DNA from: Thermoleophilia bacterium
GTDB taxonomy: Bacteria > Actinomycetota > Thermoleophilia > Solirubrobacterales > 70-9
Length of the DNA: 32,296 nucleotides
Assembly (NCBI GenBank): GCA_016650125.1
Contig: JAENWT010000007.1
Span: 1 to 32,296 of the forward strand
Reading direction: 5' to 3'
Position numbers and translations under genes: made by a program
In this document: positions 1-7,248 of the stretch, one piece after another
Position numbering within the stretch: position 1 is the stretch's first letter
Layout of the letters: each line of letters begins with the position of its first letter
The notes under the pieces: generated by a model
The model's input: only the letters and a program-made list of their open reading frames with translations
Told to the model about the DNA's origin: nothing
Databases searched by the model: none

Positions 1-377
1 GTGCAGTAGAGGAGGAAGACGATCAGGAAGCTGACCAGGGTCGGCTCGTCCCAGACCCACCAGTGTCCCCACGAGGCCTTGGCCCAGATCGCGCCGGTCA
101 CCAGGACGGCTACGCCGAAAACGACCGAAAGGTGGATGAAGACGTAAGAATTCGCGTCGTGGCGGCGGTCGCCGCTGCGCAGATGACGGAAGCCTTCGAT
201 CCCGCCGGCGACGAAGCCGATCAACGCGACGATCGCCAGCGGCACGTGGAGATAGAAGATCTTCTGCTTGAAGCCCTGGTCGGCATCGAGCGGCGCCCAG
301 AAGATGGCCAAGGCAAAGCCGGCGATGAGAATCACCACCGTGGCTATCGAGAGTGCTTTGAGGCCGCGACCAGACAT
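1..377 (-). CDS. ccmC: Heme exporter protein CcmC (3' end beyond window)
   Basis: Membrane protein of cytochrome c maturation System I. CcmC takes heme from the membrane and hands it to the heme chaperone CcmE on the outer face. The frame opens with ATG at 377 and runs off the left edge after about 125 codons, so only the N-terminal half is present. Visible are a first membrane segment (residues about 7-27), a second (about 45-60) and a third (about 84-100). They are followed by a tryptophan-rich motif, WGHWWVWDEPTL, which matches the WWD heme-handling signature of this family (commonly WGxWWxWDxRLT). The PTL in place of RLT is a small deviation. It lies 25 nt after ccmB on the same strand, in the order ccmA-ccmB-ccmC. 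The family call is firm; CcmC rather than a CcsA-type WWD protein rests mainly on the neighbours. Confidence 0.85.
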   Translation of the reverse strand, partial: MSGRGLKALSIATVVILIAGFALAIFWAPLDADQGFKQKIFYLHVPLAIVALIGFVAGGIEGFRHLRSGDRRHDANSYVFIHLSVVFGVAVLVTGAIWAKASWGHWWVWDEPTLVSFLIVFLLYC

Positions 378-402
378 CTTGATTAGTCCCCTGGCGCCCG
401 TC

Positions 403-1083
403 TCAATCTTCAAGGAGGAAGTCGAATACGGCATAACCAACGAGGCAGAAGATCCCATCGTATAGACCCATGACCAGCAGCCAAGTGCCGAACTTGTCGT
501 ACCCGGGTCCACCCGGCTCCAGGAGCGGAGCCGACGCCCCCGTGGCGGCGATCATCAACGGCACCACCAGCGGCAGCAGCAGCAGCGGCACCAGCAGGTC
601 CCGCGCCCTTGAATTGACCGCCATCGAGGAGATCAGCGTGCCAAGCGCGGCAAAACCGAGGTTCGCCCCGGCCAGGACGGGAATCAGCGGGATCAATCCG
701 CTCCACTGCGGCAGGAAGAAGACGGCGAAGGTCGGCACCACGACCAGCTCGAGGACCGAGAGGTAGATGAACAGCGCCGCGGCCTTGGCGGTGAACAGCA
801 CCGTGCGGTCTACCGGCGCCAGCCGGAACCCGTCGAAGCCGCCCTCCTCTTGCTCCGAGACGAACACCCGGTTGATTCCAAGGATCGCGGCGAAGAGCAG
901 GGTCGTCCAGAGCACGCCACCGGCCAGGCTGCCGGAGAGCGAGGTCCGATCGAGGCCGTACCGGAAGATGATGAAAGTGGTGATCGCGAACAGCACCATC
1001 GCCGGCAATGAGCGCATGGTGCGCAGCTCGGTCCGCAGGTCCTTGCCGAGGATCGCCGCGAAGGCGGTGCGGCTGGGTGTCAT
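403..1083 (-). CDS. ccmB: Heme exporter protein CcmB, ABC transporter permease
   Basis: Integral membrane subunit of the CcmABC(D) complex, whose ATPase activity releases holo-CcmE during cytochrome c maturation. The protein is 226 residues, the usual length for CcmB, with about six hydrophobic segments. The first starts near residue 27, and glycine- and proline-rich helices follow. The N-terminal cytoplasmic part (AILGKDLRTELRTM) resembles the KDLxxExR region of CcmB proteins. The ATG at 1083 overlaps the ccmA stop by 4 bp (ATGA), so translation is probably coupled. The position between an ATPase gene and a WWD-motif gene supports the name. A generic ABC-2 type permease is the alternative, but length and context favour CcmB. 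Confidence 0.85.
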   Translation of the reverse strand: MTPSRTAFAAILGKDLRTELRTMRSLPAMVLFAITTFIIFRYGLDRTSLSGSLAGGVLWTTLLFAAILGINRVFVSEQEEGGFDGFRLAPVDRTVLFTAKAAALFIYLSVLELVVVPTFAVFFLPQWSGLIPLIPVLAGANLGFAALGTLISSMAVNSRARDLLVPLLLLPLVVPLMIAATGASAPLLEPGGPGYDKFGTWLLVMGLYDGIFCLVGYAVFDFLLED

Positions 1084-1775
1084 GAGATCAACTCCACTGC
1101 GCGACCGCTGCGGCCGAGGGTCAGCACGGCGTCGGCTTCGGCCTTGGCGCGCTCCGGTTCGTGCGAGACCAGCACCCGGGTCCGCCCCGGCGACGGTCCG
1201 ATCAGGTCATGCGCCAGCTCGCGGCCCTCGGGGTCGAGGTTCGAGTCGGGCTCGTCGAGCAGCAGGAGCGAGGGCTGGTGGAGCACGGCCCGGCAGATCG
1301 CGATCCGCTGCCGCATGCCGGCCGAGTACTCGCTGACCCGGCCGTCGGCCCGCCGGCTCATCTCCATCGCTTCGAGGCCGGCGTCGATCCGGCGGCCGGC
1401 TTCATCCGCTTTCAGCCCGTGGAGCTTCGCCTGGAGTTCGAGGTTCTCGCGGCCGGTCAGGTCCTTGTAGAGCAGCGGCTCGTGTCCGAGGTAACCGATC
1501 TGGCCGCGCAGCTTCCAGCTCTCCTTCGGCAGCTTGTTGCCGAGCACCGTCGCCTCGCCCCGGGTCGGGCGCAGCAGGGTGGCGACGATGCGCAGCAGGG
1601 TGCTCTTGCCGGAACCGTTCGGACCGAGCACGACCAGCGAGGCGCCGGCCGGCAGGTCGAGGTCGAGGTCCTGAAGCGCGGGCCGGTCGCCATAGTCACG
1701 GCAGAGGCCGCGCAGGCGAATCGCAATTTCGTCTTCTCGGGAACCCGCTTCCATCCGGGGGATTGTCCCAGTCAC
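1080..1775 (-). CDS. ccmA: Heme exporter ATP-binding protein CcmA
   Basis: ATPase subunit of the CcmAB complex on the cytoplasmic side. Visible motifs are Walker A GPNGSGKST (residues 51-59), a Q-loop region GYLGHEPLLYKDLT typical of CcmA, the ABC signature around YSAGMRQR (150-157), Walker B LLLLDEP (170-176) and a switch histidine in SHEPERA near 205. Length (231) fits the family. The frame opens with GTG at 1775. An ATG seven codons further in (1754) gives an equally good N-terminus, and neither has a strong Shine-Dalgarno. It is the first gene of ccmABC and is separated from the upstream membrane-protein gene by two hairpins (1812-1921), so the ccm operon probably has its own promoter. 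Confidence 0.88.
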   Translation of the reverse strand: MTGTIPRMEAGSREDEIAIRLRGLCRDYGDRPALQDLDLDLPAGASLVVLGPNGSGKSTLLRIVATLLRPTRGEATVLGNKLPKESWKLRGQIGYLGHEPLLYKDLTGRENLELQAKLHGLKADEAGRRIDAGLEAMEMSRRADGRVSEYSAGMRQRIAICRAVLHQPSLLLLDEPDSNLDPEGRELAHDLIGPSPGRTRVLVSHEPERAKAEADAVLTLGRSGRAVELIS

Positions 1776-1811
1776 AAGCGGTTCGACCCCTCTTCGACCA
1801 GCTCCGGCAAA

Positions 1812-1860
1812 GAAGTGACCCGGATCAGGGCCACCAGGCGGCCTCGATCCCGGTCACTTC
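1812..1860 (-). terminator. Strong hairpin, probable terminator downstream of the 1917-2414 gene
   Basis: GAAGTGACC (1812-1820) pairs perfectly with GGTCACTTC (1852-1860). After a C-C mismatch, GGATC (1822-1826) pairs with GATCC (1846-1850). After a further mismatch, 1828-1832 pairs with 1840-1844 (one G-U pair), leaving a 7-nt loop. In the minus direction it is followed by TCTTTG, only a weak T-tract, and preceded by TTTT. It lies between the membrane-anchored protein gene and ccmA. Confidence 0.6.
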
Positions 1861-1877
1861 AAAACAACTGGGACGGA

Positions 1878-1921
1878 AATGATCGCGATCGCAACGTAAT
1901 CCAATGGAGATCGCAATCATT
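1878..1921 (-). repeat. Imperfect 13-bp inverted repeat at the 3' end of the 1917-2414 gene
   Basis: AATGATCGCGATC (1878-1890) and GATCGCAATCATT (1909-1921) are inverted copies with one mismatch, separated by 18 nt. The right arm covers the stop codon at 1917-1919. With the hairpin at 1812-1860 it forms a tandem pair, so it may be the first of two terminators or a 3'-end stabilising structure. Confidence 0.5.
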
Positions 1922-2414
1922 CCCTATGCGCAACGTGGAATTCGATCACTTCCATCTGCTTCTGCCCGGCGTGCCCGGGAAAGACCGGTCCGGCTCCGCC
2001 GACCAGATCACCGACACCGGGCAGTGGATCCGGCCTCAGGTCAGTTCTGACGTCGAAGATCGTGATCCCGGGGCCGGTGATGCTGTCGGTGCTCGCCGTG
2101 ACGAAATGCGCGTCGCCGTCGCCGTCGGGGTCGACCTTCTCCTCGTAGATGACCCGGCCGGATGCGACCACGCAGTTCGAGCCGACGTCCGACGGGCAAG
2201 TCGACTCGGTGAGGACCTTCTCCGGTTCCTTCGATTCGGCCGGCTTGCTTTCGAGCTCGGCCGAGGGCTCCGGATTCGAAGCTGACTTGGTTGGTTGCTC
2301 CGGCGGTTCGGACTTGTCTTCGTCGGTGCCCCGGTTCATGAAAACGAGGACGCCCAATCCGACCGCCATGAAGGCCAGGATGAGCAGCGGCAGCCTGAGG
2401 CTCCCGGTCCTCAG
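1917..2414 (-). CDS. Membrane-anchored protein of unknown function, probable CTG start
   Basis: I do not recognise a family. The only ATG in frame (2369) lies inside the hydrophobic segment, leaving 11 residues of it. Upstream in the same frame the sequence continues as RTGSLRLPLLILAF, which completes a normal signal anchor, but no ATG, GTG or TTG precedes it before a stop at 2465. A CTG at 2414, six bases after GGGGAG, gives a 165-residue protein with a basic N-terminus and a full membrane helix; I prefer it. The helix is followed by a Pro/Glu/Lys-rich low-complexity stalk (about residues 30-70) and an outer domain of about 90 residues with two cysteines (CPSDVGSNC). The gene begins 13 nt after the dacB stop, so it is the last member of that operon. 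Confidence 0.6.
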   Translation of the reverse strand: MRTGSLRLPLLILAFMAVGLGVLVFMNRGTDEDKSEPPEQPTKSASNPEPSAELESKPAESKEPEKVLTESTCPSDVGSNCVVASGRVIYEEKVDPDGDGDAHFVTASTDSITGPGITIFDVRTDLRPDPLPGVGDLVGGAGPVFPGHAGQKQMEVIEFHVAHRE

Positions 2415-2427
2415 CTGCTGCTCCCCA

Positions 2428-4008
2428 TCAGTACCCCTGCTGGATGGCGGTCTCCATCGTCGTCATGTCGGTATCGATCCCGAAGATCACGAGCGGCGTG
2501 GTGAACGGGACGTTGTTGACCAGGTCGGCGTAGACCAGGTTGCGACCGCTCTTGGTGGTCATGTAGCCGATCCGCGTCTGGGCGCCGACGATGCCGTAAT
2601 CACTCGTGATCCCGCCGGCGCGGTTACCCGACTTTGCCCGAATCATCCCCTTCGCGGGTGAGTCCAGTCCGGTTTCACGGAACGTCCCGTCGACCCCGAG
2701 GATCGGCAAGCCGTCGTAGATGTCGGTGCCATACGAAGTACCGAGGACGTTGTCGAGCAGCGCCACCGCGCCCGTCGGGGACGTACGGTCCATGTCATTG
2801 GACCCGGCACCGTCGAAGGCGAAAGTCGTGTTCGGCGGTACACCCAGCGCACCGTTGTTCTCAACGATGCCGGCCAGTCCATCCTCACAGTCCGTGCTGC
2901 CGGACTCAACCGCCAGCAGGCAGGCGAGCAGGTCGGCGCCGCGGTTGGCACTTACCTTGAGGATCGCCTTGACCGTCTGAGAGAGCGGGTCGGAGGTGTA
3001 AACACCTACCTGCTTTCCCGACTTCAACACAGTCTTGCCGGGAAGCAGGCGACGCGGGTTGCCGCCGACCGCCCGGACCGAAACCTTGATTCCCTGCCGG
3101 CGCAGCGCGCCGATCATCGCCGACCTCATGAGCGCCGATGGACCCGGCACCTGGGCGTTGCTGAGGATCGGCCCGGAGCCGAGAGGAATCCGCCCGCTCA
3201 GGATCAGCTGACCGTTCTTCGGGACGCTAAGAGCGAGGGTGCTGCTCGATCCCTTGGGACCGGTCCGAGTACGGTTGACCACCTTGTACAAGGCGGTCTT
3301 CGGCCGCCAAACGACCTTGGCCGGCTTACCGATGCTGGTCGGGAAAGCCTGGGCGTCGATCAGGTTCTCGTTCACCCATGCGGGGCTGATCTCACCGTCG
3401 GGCCAGCCGTCGTAGTCCTGGAAGAGACGGTCATCGACGACGACGTTTCCGTTCACCTTCTTGATACCCGACTTCTTGATCTGTGCAGCAATCTGATTGA
3501 CCGCCCGCAGGGGGTTCGAGCCCGCGAGAAGGGTCGGACCGGGCAAGCCCGTATCGGCGTAGCTGTGGTCTATATCCGGAGTGCTGTTGTAGCCCATGGT
3601 GTTTCCGGGTTGGTCGCGCAGGCCAAACGCGTAGTCACCCGAAGCGACCATGACCAGGTTGCCCTTGAGGGTCCCCCTGGAAACCTTCCCCCGTCGGTAG
3701 ACCGGAGTACGGAACTGGTAGTCGGGGCTCAGCTTGGACATCAGGGCCGAAGCCGTGAAGGTCTTCATGATCGAGCCGGTGGTGAACAGCTTTTCGGTGT
3801 TCTGGCTGAGCAGCACCTCGTCGGTGTCCCGGTCCATCACCAACAGACCGAAGGTCGTGTGTTCGTATGCCGGCTTGGCCTGAAAAGTATCGATCGCACT
3901 CTGCACTGCCGGCGGGATTGGCGTCGCGGCTTGAGCGGCGGTGGGTACGACCATCGCTGCCGCCGCTGCCGCGGTCCCGAGGACCAGTTTCATTGAACGG
4001 TGGCGCAC
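2428..4008 (-). CDS. dacB: D-alanyl-D-alanine carboxypeptidase, PBP4/peptidase S13 family
   Basis: Exported penicillin-binding protein that trims or cleaves D-Ala-containing peptide cross-links of peptidoglycan. The 526-residue protein starts with a signal peptide (hydrophobic 8-25, cleavage after AQA near 27). The three serine beta-lactam-binding motifs are present: SxxK as SIMK (79-82), SxN as SAN (near 353) and KTG as KSG (near 457). The long insertion between SxxK and SxN is typical of the S13 family. The frame starts with GTG at 4008, one base after the TGA of the aldehyde dehydrogenase gene. AGAGGGG at the end of that gene serves as ribosome site; an ATG at 3993 is a weaker alternative. 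KSG for KTG is a conservative change and the enzyme should be active. Confidence 0.9.
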   Translation of the reverse strand: MRHRSMKLVLGTAAAAAAMVVPTAAQAATPIPPAVQSAIDTFQAKPAYEHTTFGLLVMDRDTDEVLLSQNTEKLFTTGSIMKTFTASALMSKLSPDYQFRTPVYRRGKVSRGTLKGNLVMVASGDYAFGLRDQPGNTMGYNSTPDIDHSYADTGLPGPTLLAGSNPLRAVNQIAAQIKKSGIKKVNGNVVVDDRLFQDYDGWPDGEISPAWVNENLIDAQAFPTSIGKPAKVVWRPKTALYKVVNRTRTGPKGSSSTLALSVPKNGQLILSGRIPLGSGPILSNAQVPGPSALMRSAMIGALRRQGIKVSVRAVGGNPRRLLPGKTVLKSGKQVGVYTSDPLSQTVKAILKVSANRGADLLACLLAVESGSTDCEDGLAGIVENNGALGVPPNTTFAFDGAGSNDMDRTSPTGAVALLDNVLGTSYGTDIYDGLPILGVDGTFRETGLDSPAKGMIRAKSGNRAGGITSDYGIVGAQTRIGYMTTKSGRNLVYADLVNNVPFTTPLVIFGIDTDMTTMETAIQQGY

Positions 4009-4009
4009 T

Positions 4010-5617
4010 TCAGTTGCCCCTCTTGGTGATGCGCTTGCCGATCTTGAGCAGCGGCCCGGCGCCGGACTTGAGGGCCTCGACCCGTTCGCCGCCCTTGCCG
4101 TAGAGGAGCTTGGCCGAAGCCTTCATCGCGTCGGACAGGGTCTCGTCGTATGGATGCCACCAGAAGTTCCGGGTCAGTCCCGGTTCGTAGGTGATCAGCT
4201 TGATGTCGACGCACTCGTAGAAGCCGAACTTCGAGTGCGAGTGGCCGAGACCGGAATCCTTGACCCCGCCCCAGTTGCACTGGCAGGCGCCGTGGGTGAA
4301 CATGTGGTCGTTGATCCAGACCATGCCGGAATCGATGCGACCGGCGATGCGTTCGCCGCGCTGGCGGTCCCTGGTCCAGACCGAAGCGCCCAGCCCGAAC
4401 TCGGAATCGTTGGCCAGGTCGAGCGCCTCCTGCTCGGAGTCGACCACCATGATCGGCAGCACCGGTCCGAAGATCTCCTCTTTCATGATGCGCATGTCGT
4501 GGGTGACTCCGGTCAGCACGGTCGGTGCGATGAAGTTTCCGGACGAGAAGCCTTCGATCTCGACCGGACCGCCACAGTGCCGCTCGGCGCCGTTGGCGAT
4601 CGCGTCTTCGACCAGCTCGTTGACCAGGTCGTACTGGTCCCTGGAGACCATCGGGCCGATCTCGGTATCGACCTGGGACGGGTCGCCCACCTTGAGCGCA
4701 CTGGCACCCTTGACCACGCCTTCGATGAACCCGTCGCTGACGCTGCGCATCGCGTAGGCACGCTCGATCCCGGCACAGGTCTGGCCGGCGTTGGCGAAGC
4801 CGCCCCAGACGGCGCCCGAGATCGCAAAGTCGAGCTTGGCGTCGCCGAGCACGATCATCGGGTCCTTGCCGCCGAGCTCGAGCACGCAGCCCTTCATCAG
4901 CTTGGCGCACTCCTCGCCGACCTTGTACCCGACCGGCACCGAGCCGGTGAAGAAGATCTTGCCGGCGCTCGACTTGGTCAGCGCGTCTCCGATCCGGCCG
5001 CCACCGTGGACGGTGCGAATCAGGCCCTCGGGCAGGCCGGCGTCTTCGAAGACTGAACGGATCGCCTCGCCGAGCAGCGGCGTGAGGCTGGCCGGCTTGA
5101 GGACGACGCCGTTGCCGCACATCAGGGCGATCGCAATCTCCTGCATCGGGATCGTGAAGGGGTAGTTCCAGGGGGCGATGACGCCGACCACGCCGATCGG
5201 CTGGTAGTGGAACTTGGAGCGCTTGGTCTTGAAGAACGGCTGCGGGTAGCTGATCTTCTCGTCCTTGAGGATCTTCGGACCCTCCTTGGCGCACCACCGC
5301 AGGGCGTCGATCGACGGGATCAGTTCCATCGTGTAGCACTCGGAGATCGGCTTGCCCTGCTCGGATGAGAGCAGCTCCGCGATCTCGTCGAGGCGGTCGA
5401 GCAGCACCGACGCGGCGCGCTTCAGGTAGACGGCGCGGTCGCTCGGCCTGAGTTCCGCCCAGGCGGGCTGGATCGCTGCGACGTCATCGACGATTCCCTG
5501 TACCTGGTCGGGTGTGATCGTCGGCACGGTGCCGACGACTTCACCCGTGGCCGGGTTGAAGGAATCGAGCGTCTGGGTGTCGGTGGACGGCTTCGGGGCG
5601 AGGGTCTCGGTAGGCAT
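4010..5617 (-). CDS. NAD(P)-dependent aldehyde dehydrogenase family protein
   Basis: Oxidises an aldehyde to the acid with NAD(P)+. Catalytic features are intact: N151 in PWNYPF, K174 in KPASLTP, E247 in LELGGKDP and C281 in GQTCAG, with the EEIFGPV motif further on. The 535 residues are about 40 longer than most members. The extra length is a C-terminal tail after the CVDIKLI segment, rich in Lys and Gly (to KRGN), as seen in some long-tailed succinate-semialdehyde or benzaldehyde type members. The substrate cannot be read from the sequence. Start ATG at 5617 has no Shine-Dalgarno, but a TAGACT box ends 6 nt before it, so the transcript may be leaderless. It heads an operon with dacB (1-nt gap) and the membrane-anchored protein. 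Confidence 0.88.
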   Translation of the reverse strand: MPTETLAPKPSTDTQTLDSFNPATGEVVGTVPTITPDQVQGIVDDVAAIQPAWAELRPSDRAVYLKRAASVLLDRLDEIAELLSSEQGKPISECYTMELIPSIDALRWCAKEGPKILKDEKISYPQPFFKTKRSKFHYQPIGVVGVIAPWNYPFTIPMQEIAIALMCGNGVVLKPASLTPLLGEAIRSVFEDAGLPEGLIRTVHGGGRIGDALTKSSAGKIFFTGSVPVGYKVGEECAKLMKGCVLELGGKDPMIVLGDAKLDFAISGAVWGGFANAGQTCAGIERAYAMRSVSDGFIEGVVKGASALKVGDPSQVDTEIGPMVSRDQYDLVNELVEDAIANGAERHCGGPVEIEGFSSGNFIAPTVLTGVTHDMRIMKEEIFGPVLPIMVVDSEQEALDLANDSEFGLGASVWTRDRQRGERIAGRIDSGMVWINDHMFTHGACQCNWGGVKDSGLGHSHSKFGFYECVDIKLITYEPGLTRNFWWHPYDETLSDAMKASAKLLYGKGGERVEALKSGAGPLLKIGKRITKRGN

Positions 5618-5623
5618 GAGACA

Positions 5624-5629
5624 AGTCTA
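5624..5629 (-). promoter_or_regulatory. Candidate -10 box TAGACT for the 4010-5617 gene
   Basis: TAGACT on the minus strand ends six bases before the ATG at 5617. TAnnnT is the actinobacterial -10 form. Transcription would begin at or next to the start codon, fitting the lack of a ribosome site. Confidence 0.45.
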
Positions 5630-5685
5630 GGACCTCGCGGCCGGTCTGGAAACGATGGTTCGATCCGACTCTTTAAAGAACTCGA

Positions 5686-5712
5686 CCGGAGACCCCCAGT
5701 CCGGGTCTCCGG
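5686..5712 (-). terminator. Perfect 10-bp hairpin, probable terminator of rarA
   Basis: CCGGAGACCC (5686-5695) and GGGTCTCCGG (5703-5712) form a perfect stem with a 7-nt loop. It lies 95 nt past the rarA stop. On the minus strand it is followed by TCGAGTTCTTTAAAG, a weak T-rich stretch. The rest of the 190-nt gap (5618-5807) shows nothing else I can name. Confidence 0.5.
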
Positions 5713-5807
5713 CCGACACAGCACCCTTGCGAGTAAATACTCAACGCGGGTCTGACACTGAAACCCTTCAAGCCGCCGGTAGTTGTGGCGGGGTCCCTTA
5801 AGGTTGT

Positions 5808-7169
5808 CTAAGGATTCGGCTCGGGTTCTGGCTTTGATGCCCCGCCCTTGCCGCGGATGCGATCGGCGGCGTCACGACGGCGCTTGAGCTCGGCTTCGAA
5901 GCCGTACTCGGTCGGCTCGTAGAAGCGCCGGTCCTCGAGCCCTTCCGGCATCAGGGTCTGGTCGGTCACGCCGCCCTTGATGTCGTGCGGGTACGAGTAG
6001 CCGATGCCGCGGCCGAGCTTCTCCGCGCCGGCGTAGTGGCCGTCGCGCAGGTGGTCGGGCGGCAGCTTGGGACCGTTCTGCTTGACCTCTTCCCGGGCCC
6101 GGTTGAGCGCGGCGTAAGAAGCGTTCGACTTCGGCGCCAGGGCGAGGTAGGTCGCGGCCTGGGCGAGGTTGAGCGCCGCCTCGGGCAGGCCGACCCGGTC
6201 GACCGCGGCCCCGGCGGCGGTGGCGACGAGCAGAGCCTGCGGGTCGGCGTTGCCGATGTCCTCCGAGGCGAGGATGACCATGCGCCGTGCGATGAACCGG
6301 GCGTCCTCACCAGCCTCGAGCATCACCGCCAGGTAGTAGAGCGAGGCGTCGGGATCGGAGCCGCGGGTTGCCTTGATCCAGGCGGAGATGTAGTCAAAGT
6401 GATGGTCGCCGTCGCGGTCGTAGGCGATCGCCTGCGCCTGGAGCGCGTCCTCGGCGGCGGCGAGGTCGGCGGTGCCACCGGCCGCGGCGAGCCGTTCGAG
6501 CGCGGCCAATGCGGCCCGGGCGTCGCCGCCGGCCCGCTCGGCCAGCAGTTCGAGCGCCGGTCCTTCGACCTCCACCTGGCCTCCGACCCCGTGCTCGGAA
6601 TCGGCCAGGGCGCGGTCAAGGAGGATCCTGATCTCCTCCGGACCCAGCTTCTTCAGTTCGTAGACCTGGCAGCGGGAGATCAGGGCCGAGTTGACTTCGA
6701 AGTACGGGTTCTCGGTGGTCGCCCCGATCAGGGTCAGGATGCCGCTCTCGACCGCGGGAAGCAGCGCGTCCTGCTGGGCTTTGTTGAAGCGGTGGATCTC
6801 GTCGAGGAAGAGCACCGTGCGCCGGCCGGAGTTCTGCTGGCGCTGCTCGGCCCGACTGATCACCTCACGGATCTGCGCCCGGCCGGCGTTGACCGCCGAT
6901 TCCTCCTCGAAGGCACCGTCGGACATCGCCGCGATGATCCGGGCCAGCGTGGTCTTGCCGGTACCCGGCGGTCCGTAGAGGATGGCACTGTGGGGCCGGC
7001 CGGCCAAGACCGCCTTCTGGAGCGTCGTGCCCTCGCCCAGGATGTGTTGCTGACCGACGACTTCGTCCAGCTTGACCGGCCGCATCCGGGCCGCAAGCGG
7101 GGCGTCCGGCCCGGGCCGCGCGTTCGGCGGCGGGGCGTGCTCGTCGGAGTCGAAAAGCTGGTCTGCCAT
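5808..7169 (-). CDS. rarA: Replication-associated recombination protein A (AAA+ ATPase)
   Basis: Cytoplasmic clamp-loader-like AAA+ ATPase (RarA/MgsA, relative of eukaryotic WRNIP1) that acts at stalled replication forks. Motifs are Walker A GPPGTGKTT (about 66-74), Walker B with the family-specific FLDEIHRFNKAQQDALLP (about 120-137), sensor 1 GATTENPYFEVN and an arginine-finger region ALISRCQVY. The C-terminal half has the MgsA tetramerisation region with SASYAALNRA-like and LPPDHLRDGHY sequences. Length 453 is close to E. coli RarA (447). The N-terminal PARPGPDAPLAARMRP-like stretch is the normal family opening. ATG at 7169 lacks a Shine-Dalgarno; CATACT ends 8 nt before it. It is divergent from the TSUP gene and appears to be monocistronic. 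Confidence 0.95.
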   Translation of the reverse strand: MADQLFDSDEHAPPPNARPGPDAPLAARMRPVKLDEVVGQQHILGEGTTLQKAVLAGRPHSAILYGPPGTGKTTLARIIAAMSDGAFEEESAVNAGRAQIREVISRAEQRQQNSGRRTVLFLDEIHRFNKAQQDALLPAVESGILTLIGATTENPYFEVNSALISRCQVYELKKLGPEEIRILLDRALADSEHGVGGQVEVEGPALELLAERAGGDARAALAALERLAAAGGTADLAAAEDALQAQAIAYDRDGDHHFDYISAWIKATRGSDPDASLYYLAVMLEAGEDARFIARRMVILASEDIGNADPQALLVATAAGAAVDRVGLPEAALNLAQAATYLALAPKSNASYAALNRAREEVKQNGPKLPPDHLRDGHYAGAEKLGRGIGYSYPHDIKGGVTDQTLMPEGLEDRRFYEPTEYGFEAELKRRRDAADRIRGKGGASKPEPEPNP

Positions 7170-7177
7170 CGGCTACG

Positions 7178-7183
7178 AGTATG
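7178..7183 (-). promoter_or_regulatory. Candidate -10 box CATACT for rarA
   Basis: CATACT on the minus strand matches TATAAT at four of six positions and ends 8 nt before the rarA ATG, which has no ribosome site. It fits the window-wide pattern of boxes close to start codons. Confidence 0.3.
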
Positions 7184-7248
7184 AAGGCCGCCGCGGTTGA
7201 TCACGGGATGGCAACCATTCACTACTGGATTAGTAGAGAATCCCCCAG

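Noticed and set aside
3941-5339. Long open frames on both strands within the aldehyde dehydrogenase gene
   Set aside because: They are by-products of GC-rich codon use opposite or shifted from a gene with intact catalytic motifs; their translations are Arg/Asp/Gly-rich and match nothing.
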